Source of the DNA: Mesorhizobium sp. CA14
GTDB taxonomy: Bacteria; Pseudomonadota; Alphaproteobacteria; Rhizobiales; Rhizobiaceae
NCBI RefSeq assembly: GCF_020165195.1
Contig: NZ_JAIUHR010000012.1
Coordinates: forward strand, 1-64,000
Direction: 5' to 3'
Length of the DNA stretch: 64,000 nt
Position 1 is the first letter of the stretch, and every line of letters begins with the position of its first letter. The position numbers and the translations under genes were made by a program. Shown in pieces: positions 52,561 through 59,869 of this stretch. The notes beneath the pieces are model-generated. The model saw nothing but the letters and a program-made list of their open reading frames with translations, was not told the DNA's origin and searched no databases.

Positions 52561-54825
52561 ATGAATTTCGATCCGCGCTACTCCGGACGCAATTTCTCCT
52601 CGGTCGGCACGCGGCCGATCCGCCCCGACGGCATCGACAAGGTGACCGGGCGCGCCCGCTACGGCGCCGACTTCAACATGGCCGGCCAGCTGGTGGGCCG
52701 CGTGCTGCGCAGCCCGCACGCGCATGCGCTGATCAAGAGCATCGACACGTCGAAGGCGGAAAAGCTCGCGGGCGTGAAGGCGGTGATCACGGCGAAGGAC
52801 CTGCCGGACCTCACCGACGGCGATGCCGCCATGTACGACATCCTCGACAATTCGATGGCGCGCAAGAAGGCGCTCTATGACGGCCATGCGGTGGCCGCGG
52901 TGGCGGCGATCGATGCCCGCACCGCCCGCCAGGCGCTGAAGCTGATCGAGGTCGACTATGAGGTGCTGCCGCATGTCACCGATGTCGACGAGGCGGCCCA
53001 GCACCACGCGCCGTTGATCAACGACCAGGTCTTCACCGAGGGCCTCGAGGAAAAGCCGGCCAAGCCCTCCAACGTCACCAAGCGCACGCAGTTCGGCCAT
53101 GGCGATGTCCATAAGGGCTTTGCCCAGGCCGATTTCGTGATCGAGCGCTCCTTCAAGACCGAGCAGACGCATCAGGGCTATATCGAGCCGCATGCCTGCG
53201 TGGCGAGCGTCAACCCGGACGGCACGGCGGACCTGTGGGTCTGCACGCAAGGCCATTTCGTCTACCGCCAGCATTGCGCCCAGTTGCTTGGGCTGGAGGC
53301 CTCGAAGCTGCGCGTCACCTCCTCCGAGATCGGCGGCGGTTTTGGCGGCAAGACCCATGTCTGGGCCGAGCCGGTGGCGCTTGCCCTGTCGCGCAAGGCC
53401 GGCCGTCCCGTAAAGCTGGTGATGACGCGCGACGAGGTTTTCCGCGCGTCGGGCCCGACCAGCGCCACTTCGATCGACGTCAAGATCGGTGCGAAGAAGG
53501 ACGGCACCATCACCGCCGCGGAAGCGACGCTGCGCTACAGCTGCGGCCCCTACCCCGGCTCCTGGGCCGAGATCGGCGCGATGACAGCGTTTGCCTGCTA
53601 CAAGCTCGAGAACGTCAAGACGGTCGGCTACGAAGTGCTGGTCAACCGGCCGAAGACCGCGGCCTATCGCGCGCCCTCCGCACCGATGGCGGCCTTTGCC
53701 GTGGAAAGCGTCGTGGACGAGCTCGCCAAGGAGCTCGGCATGGATGCGGTGGAGTTCCGCATCAAGAACGCCGCGCAGGAAGGCACGCGCTCGTCCTACG
53801 GCCCGGTCTACGGGCCGATCGGCATCGGGCCGACGCTGGAGGCGGTGAAGAGCCATCCGCATATGAAGGCGCCGCTGAAAGCCAACCAGGGACGCGGCAT
53901 GGCCTGCGGCTTCTGGTTCAATTTCGGCGGCCAGACCTGCACGGACCTGAACATCGGCATGGACGGTACGGTGTCGCTGGCCGTCGGCACGGTCGATGTC
54001 GGCGGGTCTCGCGCCTCGCTGTCGCTGGTGGCGGCGGAAGAGCTCGGCATCGACTACAGCCAGGTCAAGGCGGTCGTCGCCGACACGTCTTCCCTCGGCT
54101 ATAACGACATGACCGACGGCAGCCGCGGCACCTTCTCCTCCTCGATGGCGACGATCTCGGCCGCCCGCAACGCGATCAAGATCCTGAAGGATCGCGCCGC
54201 GCAGATGTGGGACATCCCGGTGGAGGACGTGACGTGGGAAAAGGGCCATGCCATCGCCAAGGGCGAGAAATACGGCAATCTCTCGCCGCTGTCGCTGAAG
54301 GACATCGCGGCCGCTTCCGGCAAGACCGGCGGCCCGATCGCCGGCCATAGCGAGCTCGTCGCCGACGGCGCAGGTGTCTCCTTCGCCACGCATATCTGCG
54401 ACGTCGAGGTGGACCCCGAGACAGGCTCGACCCGCGTGATCCGCTACACGGTGGTGCAGGATGCCGGCAAGGCGGTGCACCCGACCTATGTCGAGGGCCA
54501 GTACCAGGGCGGTGCGGCGCAAGGCATCGGCTGGGCGCTCAACGAGGAGTATATCTACGGCAAGGACGGGCGGCTGCAGAATCCGGGCTTCCTGGACTAC
54601 CGCATCCCGGTCTGCTCCGACCTGCCGATGATCGACACGCAGATCCTGGAAATACCCAACCCCAACCACCCCTATGGCGTGCGCGGCGTGGGCGAAACCT
54701 CGATCGTGCCGCCGCTGGCGGCGATCGCCAACGCGGTGTCGAACGCAGTCGGCGTGCGCATGACCCACATCCCGATGTCACCGCCGCGCATTCTCGCGGC
54801 GCTCGACGCGGAACGGGAAGGCTGA
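52561..54825 (+). CDS. Molybdenum hydroxylase large (Mo-cofactor) subunit
   Basis: The product is 754 aa. TGRARYGADFNMAGQLVGRV, GGGFGGKTHVWAEPVALAL, TAAYRAPSAPMAAFAVESVV and the C-terminal GVRGVGETSIVPPLAAIANA belong to the xanthine oxidase large subunit. The Glu in GVGETS is the catalytic base. The CO-dehydrogenase signature AYxCSFR is absent (AYRAPSAP is present), so this is a hydroxylase/aldehyde oxidase-type enzyme and not CO dehydrogenase. The substrate is unknown. Confidence 0.88.
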   Translation: MNFDPRYSGRNFSSVGTRPIRPDGIDKVTGRARYGADFNMAGQLVGRVLRSPHAHALIKSIDTSKAEKLAGVKAVITAKDLPDLTDGDAAMYDILDNSMARKKALYDGHAVAAVAAIDARTARQALKLIEVDYEVLPHVTDVDEAAQHHAPLINDQVFTEGLEEKPAKPSNVTKRTQFGHGDVHKGFAQADFVIERSFKTEQTHQGYIEPHACVASVNPDGTADLWVCTQGHFVYRQHCAQLLGLEASKLRVTSSEIGGGFGGKTHVWAEPVALALSRKAGRPVKLVMTRDEVFRASGPTSATSIDVKIGAKKDGTITAAEATLRYSCGPYPGSWAEIGAMTAFACYKLENVKTVGYEVLVNRPKTAAYRAPSAPMAAFAVESVVDELAKELGMDAVEFRIKNAAQEGTRSSYGPVYGPIGIGPTLEAVKSHPHMKAPLKANQGRGMACGFWFNFGGQTCTDLNIGMDGTVSLAVGTVDVGGSRASLSLVAAEELGIDYSQVKAVVADTSSLGYNDMTDGSRGTFSSSMATISAARNAIKILKDRAAQMWDIPVEDVTWEKGHAIAKGEKYGNLSPLSLKDIAAASGKTGGPIAGHSELVADGAGVSFATHICDVEVDPETGSTRVIRYTVVQDAGKAVHPTYVEGQYQGGAAQGIGWALNEEYIYGKDGRLQNPGFLDYRIPVCSDLPMIDTQILEIPNPNHPYGVRGVGETSIVPPLAAIANAVSNAVGVRMTHIPMSPPRILAALDAEREG

Positions 54826-54842
54826 GGCGAGGCCTGCCGGCG

Positions 54843-55088
54843 ATGGTCGAGGTCACCCTTTGGGGCTCGCTCAGCGCCGTCGCCGGAGGCAAGGCCAAGC
54901 ACGACATCGAGGCCAAGGACATAAGGGAGCTGTTCCGCAAGCTTGCGGAACAGTATCCCGGCATCGAGCCATGGATCGACCGCGGGATCGCGGTGGCGAT
55001 CGACGGGACGATCTATCGCGATACGTGGTCGAAGGAGCTGCCGCCGGGGGCGGAGATTTTCCTGCTGCCGAGACTGGCTGGCGGGTGA
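54843..55088 (+). CDS. MoaD/ThiS-like protein
   Basis: The product is 81 aa with a ubiquitin-like fold (VEVTLWGSLSAVAGGKAKHD, IRELFRKLAEQYPGIEPWID, PPGAEIFLLPRLAGG). The Gly-Gly end is the site adenylated and thiolated in MoaD. It lies 17 bp after the Mo subunit gene, so it probably supplies sulfur for the cofactor of this very enzyme. Confidence 0.82.
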   Translation: MVEVTLWGSLSAVAGGKAKHDIEAKDIRELFRKLAEQYPGIEPWIDRGIAVAIDGTIYRDTWSKELPPGAEIFLLPRLAGG

Positions 55089-55235
55089 ATGAACCGGCGG
55101 CTGACCGCCGCCACGCCTACCATTGGTTGTCGCGCCACTCACGCAGCTCCCGCTCTCTTTGCTTTCGGCAAGGGGCGGTGACGAATGCGTCGACAGATAT
55201 GGCTGGCGACCGTTCCGGCTGCTTTGAGGTGGCGC

Positions 55236-55313
55236 TTATCGTCTGAGCCCGAAAAAGCTCAGGATGGCGAGAATGATAACGACGAGACCGACGAGATAGA
55301 TAATGCTGTGCAT
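55236..55313 (-). CDS. 25-aa single-helix membrane peptide
   Basis: MHSIIYLVGLVVIILAILSF then FGLRR: one transmembrane helix and a basic end. AGGAGG before the ATG at 55313 supports translation. Similar tiny peptides are common in rhizobia, but I cannot name a function. A region similar to a stress promoter lies upstream (55338-55362). Confidence 0.65.
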   Translation of the reverse strand: MHSIIYLVGLVVIILAILSFFGLRR

Positions 55314-55337
55314 GGCAGGTCCTCCTGTGGAGGATTA

Positions 55338-55362
55338 ATCATTAGCACGCGCTAATGTTCCG
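55338..55362 (-). promoter_or_regulatory. Degenerate sigma-EcfG-like promoter
   Basis: Minus strand GGAAC-N16-GATT, one mismatch in the -10 part. The segment GCGCTAATGTTCC (plus strand) is shared with the site at 55694-55718. Confidence 0.4.
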
Positions 55363-55471
55363 CCGAGCGGCTGTTCCAGGCGTCCTTCGTTCGGAGGGCG
55401 ATGACTTTAGCACAGGCTGATACAACAATATCAGCCGGCGCCCTGTATCTAGTCCGTGCCCCCGCCGGTCA

Positions 55472-55509
55472 GGCCCGGCTCGTGGGCAACCCCCGCTTCG
55501 AGCCGGGCC
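55472..55509 (-). terminator. 11-bp GC hairpin
   Basis: GGCCCGGCTCG pairs with CGAGCCGGGCC across a 16-base loop, 21 bases after the stop of the 43-aa gene. No T-run is seen. Confidence 0.45.
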
Positions 55510-55529
55510 GCTCATGATTGTCGGGCTGG

Positions 55530-55661
55530 TTATCGGTTTGGCCGGTCTTCGCGCATAACGTTGTAGAGAAGAAGCCCCGCGGTCAAAGACACGACAGCGC
55601 CCAGCATGTCCTGGCCGGTCAGCCCCGAATAATACACAAAAGCAAATGCCAATTCGGCCAT
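55530..55661 (-). CDS. 43-aa membrane peptide
   Basis: MAELAFAFVYYSGLTGQDML, then GAVVSLTAGLLLYNVMREDR: one or two short transmembrane segments and a charged tail. AGGTGG precedes the ATG at 55661. It lies below a GGAAC-N16-GGTT promoter (55694), consistent with stress induction. The longer frame to 55814 is a shadow. Confidence 0.6.
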   Translation of the reverse strand: MAELAFAFVYYSGLTGQDMLGAVVSLTAGLLLYNVMREDRPNR

Positions 55662-55693
55662 GTTCCACCTGGCTGTGCGATCCTTGCCGAGAG

Positions 55694-55718
55694 AACCCTT
55701 AGGGCGCGCTAATGTTCC
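55694..55718 (-). promoter_or_regulatory. Sigma-EcfG-type promoter for the 43-aa gene
   Basis: Minus strand GGAAC-N16-GGTT (N17-GTT), 33 bp upstream of the ATG. Confidence 0.55.
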
Positions 55719-55899
55719 TATGGTTCGGCGTGGATCTCGAGCATGATCCCGAACCGAAGGCCGGAGAATGCAAAAGGTTCGAACCGGTTTTCGCAAAAGA
55801 TCACGCTCGAACAAAGAGTTAGATCCGGATGGCGATTCAACGAAACGTCATCCTGGTCCAACCGTAGCTGCCCAGGGAGCGAGGACGGCCATCCGATAG

Positions 55900-56124
55900 T
55901 TACGGTTTGCCGGTGTCCTTCGAGCCGACTATCGCCGCCAGGATCGCCTCGTATGCGCTTCCGACTTCCTCTTCGATCTCCTCCTCGGAAATACCTGCCG
56001 CCCTGGCATCGGCGAACAGCTTGGTCGTCAGCTCGGCCACAGAGAGGATGTCCGCGCCCACATTGCCGCGCATCACATTATCGGTGATCCACCGGCCAAA
56101 GAACTCCGCGCCACGCTCGCTCAT
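55900..56124 (-). CDS. DUF768-type small protein, copy 2
   Basis: The product is 74 aa, starting MSERGAEFFGRWITDNVMRG. It parallels the upstream copy (MSRRGLDFFDRWMAEHLPDV), so the two are tandem duplicates of the rhizobial DUF768 family, unknown function. The ATG overlaps the stop of copy 1 (ATGA), so translation is coupled. The middle is acidic and helical (AGISEEEIEEEVGSAYEAIL). Confidence 0.7.
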   Translation of the reverse strand: MSERGAEFFGRWITDNVMRGNVGADILSVAELTTKLFADARAAGISEEEIEEEVGSAYEAILAAIVGSKDTGKP

Positions 56125-56492
56125 TCGCCCTGCTCTTTCAGAAAATGGGCCTCGCGAAGGAGCGAATCCCAGCCGGTTCCGGATGATTCGATGAGCTCGC
56201 CGGCCTGATCCAGGGTGATGCCGGTTTCCCTGGCCAGGCGCCCCGCAAGCAATTCGAAGACAGCCTGGTCGCTCTCCCCCAAACTGCCTTCGCGATGCTG
56301 CAACGCCTCCAAGACCACTTCGAAAACGCTGTCGACTTCTTCGTCGATCTCGCTGGCCGGAATGCCTTCGCGCGCGGCCGCCTTCATCATCTCGTCGGCA
56401 AGATCGCCCACTGCGAGGGGATCCTCCGTCATGACGTCCGGCAGATGCTCCGCCATCCATCGGTCGAAGAAGTCGAGACCGCGCCTGCTCAT
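56121..56492 (-). CDS. DUF768-type small protein, copy 1
   Basis: The product is 123 aa. The N-terminal half follows the DUF768 pattern seen in copy 2 (SRRGLDFFDRWMAEHLPDVM, REGIPASEIDEEVDSVFEVV). The C-terminal half (AGRLARETGITLDQAGELIE) is extra. No good Shine-Dalgarno is seen. Confidence 0.65.
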   Translation of the reverse strand: MSRRGLDFFDRWMAEHLPDVMTEDPLAVGDLADEMMKAAAREGIPASEIDEEVDSVFEVVLEALQHREGSLGESDQAVFELLAGRLARETGITLDQAGELIESSGTGWDSLLREAHFLKEQGE

Positions 56493-56715
56493 GTGGCCAT
56501 AAGCGCGCGAAGAACATTAGGTTCCGCTGATACGGACTGAGGTCCCATTCGCCGGCGCATTGGTCCATCGCGTGAAACCTAAGCCCTGCGATCTCATTAG
56601 GGCTGGGCTGACGAGCAATCAGTCCCTTCATCGTCAGTCGGCTGGATCGCCCGTCACCTGCCCGCAGGTGGCGGGCATCCGAAGAAAGAACAGGGGCTGG
56701 GGACAGAGGTGGATA

Positions 56716-56907
56716 ATGTCGATTTCCGAGGAGTTGCGGGACGTGAGTCTTCGCTATGAATGCCCAAATTGCCACCGGCCGATCATCAGGAACGGTTCAT
56801 GGTTCAAGGCGGTGAGCACCTTCCATTGCGACGCCTGCAAGGCCAAGCTCAGGCTTGGCTATTCGGCCAAGCTGGCGCTTTTCGAACGCCACGGCAAGGC
56901 GGCGTGA
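56716..56907 (+). CDS. Small CxxC zinc-ribbon-like protein
   Basis: The product is 63 aa with CPNC (residues about 16-19) and CDAC (about 38-41), a four-Cys metal site. The rest is basic (KAKLRLGYSAKLALFERHGK). It may bind Zn and nucleic acid. GAGGTGG before the ATG supports the start. The next gene follows after 3 bp. Confidence 0.65.
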   Translation: MSISEELRDVSLRYECPNCHRPIIRNGSWFKAVSTFHCDACKAKLRLGYSAKLALFERHGKAA

Positions 56908-56910
56908 CCT

Positions 56911-57270
56911 ATGCGGATGAGTTCGCGCGAACCTTTTCGCAAGGCGCAGCTTCCCTTCCGGGAGCGGCTCGAGGTGGCCGCAAACGACAACGGCGCGCTC
57001 CGCCACCGCGATCTTCCCAAGCTCGTCCCGGCCGATGAGGGTCTTGCAAGGACCGCCGTGAAAGCCGAGCGGATGGGCATTGCGACGGCGGTCGGCATAG
57101 CCATCAGCCTTTTCATCGGGCCGGTGGTGTTCACGTGCCTGATGTTGGGCGTGTGGAACGCGGCGCTGGACAGCAACGGAGACAAGCATGGTCGAGACTT
57201 CCAGGATCCTGGAAACCAAGGTGGCGGGCTTGCAAGACAGGCTGAGGGAAGCCAACCTCAGCATGGATGA
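56911..57270 (+). CDS. Single-pass membrane protein, hypothetical
   Basis: The product is 119 aa. A hydrophilic N-terminus (about 1-55) leads to one transmembrane helix (about 57-80, GIATAVGIAISLFIGPVVFT). The tail (SNGDKHGRDFQDPGNQGGGL) overlaps the next gene by 83 bases, which is unusual and suggests a late or shifted 3' end. No family is recognised. Confidence 0.5.
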   Translation: MRMSSREPFRKAQLPFRERLEVAANDNGALRHRDLPKLVPADEGLARTAVKAERMGIATAVGIAISLFIGPVVFTCLMLGVWNAALDSNGDKHGRDFQDPGNQGGGLARQAEGSQPQHG

Positions 57271-57376
57271 CATGCTGGCCTTTCAAAGGGTCGCGGACGT
57301 GCTGGACAATGGCCATGGCGGCATCGACGTCGACGACCTGATCGCGCTTTCGTTTGTGGTGCCGGAGGAGGGTTGA
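57188..57376 (+). CDS. Small coiled protein, paralogue of 10892-11113
   Basis: The product is 62 aa. VAGLQDRLREANLSMDDMLA then FQRVADVL and IDVDDLIALSFVVPEE match the protein at 10892. GGAGA precedes the ATG. It overlaps the upstream gene in another frame. The family is unknown. Confidence 0.6.
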   Translation: MVETSRILETKVAGLQDRLREANLSMDDMLAFQRVADVLDNGHGGIDVDDLIALSFVVPEEG

Positions 57377-57467
57377 GGCTTAGACGAGTCTGCCTAACTG
57401 GCTGGGGGATAGGTGGTCAGGCCTACTCGCTCTTTCCTCACTGCCCTACGCTAATAGTGCTCCTAGA

Positions 57468-58235
57468 CTAGTATTTTGCTCGGCGGCGACCTCTCGGTTG
57501 ACCAGAATGTGGAGGTCTTGCGTAATTCCAGCGACGAGCGGTTAGCCCCCTTTGGACAAACCATCTAATGGCGTCCGAGGGTATGGTCTTCTCCCTCACC
57601 TTAGCCGCGTCGACAAACCAGGACCGGGAAACAGCCGCGAGAACGGCATAGCCGTCGATACGTCCAGGTAGCAAACACCAAAGCTTTCCTTGCATTTCCC
57701 TAGGTGATCCGTCCGGGACATCGAAGCCTTCGAAATCGAACAGAACCGGCTTTGTGCAGTTGAGCCAAACAGCAGGCAGACACCTCTCAGGGCTACGCGT
57801 GATGAAGAGGTTTTTTGCAAGGGGCACACTGAACAGGTTTCCCGCCAGAAACCGCTTCCGGTCGTTCTTTAGGCGCATCCCATCCACGATCCAGATCATG
57901 TTCCGATAAAAAGCCTCACGTGCAGTTCTCTCTTGTGCAGGCAAGTGGGAATGCTGGAACTCAATCACCTGGCCTTGTCGGGTCATCACATCCGCGACGC
58001 GCTTCTCGCCGTTGGCATCGTGCCGAATGATTTCCTGCCATTCCGGGGGAAACTGATCCTTCCAGCTGCGGTGCCAGAGAGTTTCTGGCTCTCGCCAAGG
58101 ATCGCAATTCCAGTTGCCGTGATGAGCCCAATGCCACACGCGTTGTGTTCCGCACTTTGCGATCATGGGCTGCGAACAGACTATGCAGCAGCCTGACAGT
58201 GTGGGGGCCGCCTCACTTCGTTCGTCATTCACCAA
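57468..58235 (-). CDS. CoiA-like competence/nuclease family protein
   Basis: The product is 255 aa. The pattern CCIVCSQPMIAKCG, RVWHWAHHGNW, WHRSWKDQFP, RVADVMTRQGQVIEFQHSHL and AREAFYRNMIWIVDG is that of CoiA-like proteins, related to restriction-endonuclease folds (the D and E-x-Q residues are likely catalytic). CoiA in Gram-positives is linked to DNA uptake; the role in proteobacteria is unknown. It uses a TTG start at 58235 and may begin a little further upstream. Base composition here is clearly lower in GC than elsewhere, suggesting transfer. Confidence 0.7.
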   Translation of the reverse strand: MVNDERSEAAPTLSGCCIVCSQPMIAKCGTQRVWHWAHHGNWNCDPWREPETLWHRSWKDQFPPEWQEIIRHDANGEKRVADVMTRQGQVIEFQHSHLPAQERTAREAFYRNMIWIVDGMRLKNDRKRFLAGNLFSVPLAKNLFITRSPERCLPAVWLNCTKPVLFDFEGFDVPDGSPREMQGKLWCLLPGRIDGYAVLAAVSRSWFVDAAKVREKTIPSDAIRWFVQRGLTARRWNYARPPHSGQPRGRRRAKY

Positions 58236-58800
58236 TGCAAACCGCGCGACCTCTCCACAGTTCGCGGCTGTCCTCGTTGCAAGGCGCCGCTGATTTCTGC
58301 GAGGAGTGTTTCGGCAGCGTAGCCGGTCATAACCTGGCGCTGGTTCTTCTTATCGTCGACGTAAGGGGCAAACCCACTGTCGGTTATCGTGCGACTGTCC
58401 TCAATGCCCGGCGTCGCTTCTTCTCAAGGCTTAGATTGATTTTATTGATTTGGCCTACCAGGTCAATGCTAATATTCCACACATTGCTGAATAGGCAGAG
58501 GATCGACTATAGACATTGGCCTTAGTCTGCCTGAATCAGCATCAGCCACACGAACCGCAGCATACCCGCCCGTGGCGGACAGCATAGCTGCCGATGCATT
58601 TCGCATTGCCAGGGAATGGAACAGATGGGACCTCCGGACCTGCCTCTTGAGGCGGTAGCGACCTGTTTCTCTCTAATGCGGATACCGACGAAATACTCGG
58701 CAATGAAAGCCGGCAGTTAGCCCACTACCGGGCAGACGTAACTGGCGTATTTCTTGCGAACTGCCGCTCAACGATCATCGATCAGGGTGGGCGTTCGTGC
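58236..58800. other. Long gap without supported gene
   Basis: About 565 bases of mixed composition between the CoiA-like and DOPA-dioxygenase-like genes. The open frames lack Shine-Dalgarno sequences and convincing products. It may be part of an acquired island or decayed genes. Confidence 0.45.
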
Positions 58801-59223
58801 TCACACCCCCAGCGTCGGCTCCGTATTCACCTCAAGCGCCTCTTCCGCCTCGTCCTCCTCGCCGAGCACCTCGCCATGCACGCCGAGCGCGCGGCCGATC
58901 CAGATCGGATCGACCAGGTGGTCGCGCTTGGGGTTGGTGGTGTTGGGGTGGATGAGGATGCTCAAGCCGCCATGGTTCAGCATCAGCCAGGGAACCAGCG
59001 TGGCGAAGATCTCGGTGGCGAAGGAGACCTGGTACATGGCCTGCTCATGCGGGCCGACCGGCTCGTCGCGCCAGTTGCCGAGCCGCACGCGGAAACGCTC
59101 GGCGATGCGCTCGCGCAGCCATTCGGCCTGCCGGCGCTGCGCCGCATCGCCGTAATAGATGTGGGCGTGATAGCTGGCGATCTCCGAAAGCGGTCTCGGA
59201 TTATGTGGCATGGCGTCGTTCAT
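58801..59223 (-). CDS. DOPA 4,5-dioxygenase family protein
   Basis: The product is 140 aa, or 136 from MPHNPRP. IASYHAHIYYGD, VGPHEQAMYQVSF and LIHPNTTNPKRDHLVDPIWI carry the His residues of the DOPA dioxygenase family (His in HAH, HPNT, and RDH). These proteins cleave extradiol catechols such as DOPA in betalain producers; the bacterial substrate is unknown. The start lies inside the first copy of a tandem 53-bp repeat, so an upstream duplicate start exists. Confidence 0.8.
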   Translation of the reverse strand: MNDAMPHNPRPLSEIASYHAHIYYGDAAQRRQAEWLRERIAERFRVRLGNWRDEPVGPHEQAMYQVSFATEIFATLVPWLMLNHGGLSILIHPNTTNPKRDHLVDPIWIGRALGVHGEVLGEEDEAEEALEVNTEPTLGV

Positions 59224-59298
59224 CGCGATGCTCCGCTCCCCGGCGGTCTCGGATTATGTGGCATGGCGTCGTTCATCGCGATGCTCCGCTCCCCGGTG
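59191..59298. repeat. Tandem 53-bp duplication at the dioxygenase start
   Basis: The unit starting CGGTCTCGGATTATGTGGCA occurs at 59191-59243 and again from 59244 to about 59298. The second copy repeats the start codon. On the minus strand it encodes an 18-residue ORF (59220-59276, MNDAMPHNPRPPGSGASR) whose TGA overlaps the dioxygenase ATG. Confidence 0.8.
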
Positions 59299-59414
59299 GT
59301 TCCAGTCTGTCGTGCGGAACTCTAGGCGGTTCTTCGGTTCATGGAAACGGCGAGCCGCTCTACAGACTGTTCAGTGTGGGCGCCGCTGGCCGTAATCGCA
59401 GACGGCCGGCCCCG

Positions 59415-59458
59415 CTCCGTCTCGGCGCTGCGCGCCGAGCCACCTCTCCCCACTTCGT
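59415..59458. repeat. Mosaic palindromic repeat, copy 2
   Basis: CTCCGTCTCGGCGCTGCGCG then CCGAGCCACCTCTCCCCACT: the same core as in copy 1, with a slightly different hairpin loop. Confidence 0.65.
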
Positions 59459-59556
59459 CTACGGCATGCACAATTTTCCAAGCGACTGGTCTTCGGCGAT
59501 GGCGTGCATGGCAGCTTGGCGCATGCATTGTCTTATGTAGCGCTGGTCGACCCCCA

Positions 59557-59607
59557 CTCCGTCTCGGCTTCGCCGAGCCACCTCTCCCCCGATCGACGGG
59601 GGAGAGG
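59557..59607. repeat. Mosaic palindromic repeat, copy 3
   Basis: CTCCGTCTCGGCTTCGCCGA then GCCACCTCTCCCCCGATCGA and CGGGGGAGAGG: matches copy 1 and has a longer terminal palindrome. Confidence 0.65.
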
Positions 59608-59869
59608 AAAGGCGCCAAGCTTTTTGCCGTCAACGCCCGTCCAGCAACACTCCCTTCCTTTCCCTCCGGAGGGGGGAAAGGTGGCGCTGCGAAGCAGCGA
59701 CGGATTGGGGGAACTACATGGCAATGAAGCTTCGGCCTGATCAGTCGCGCCAGTCACAGACGATGTGCGCATAGCGTGGCGCTTTGCGGGGTGCGAGGAA
59801 CGCAGGCTTGCGAAGTGCGCACGGAGTGAGGAAGCGCTGCCGGCGATTACGCACAACGTCAGAGTGCCC

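Larger units (their letters stand above)
59299..59869. other. Repeat-rich gap
   Basis: No gene is supported. It holds the mosaic repeats listed at 59415 and 59557, and another palindromic motif (TCCCTCCGGAGGGGGGAAAG, about 59661-59680) before GGTGGCGCTGCGAAGCAGCG. Confidence 0.55.

Noticed and set aside
52501..54768. 755-aa frame antisense to the Mo subunit
   Set aside because: Same reason; the plus-strand frame has all the family motifs.
52561..54825. Naming the Mo enzyme CO dehydrogenase (coxL)
   Set aside because: The AYxCSFR active-site motif is replaced by AYRAPSAP.
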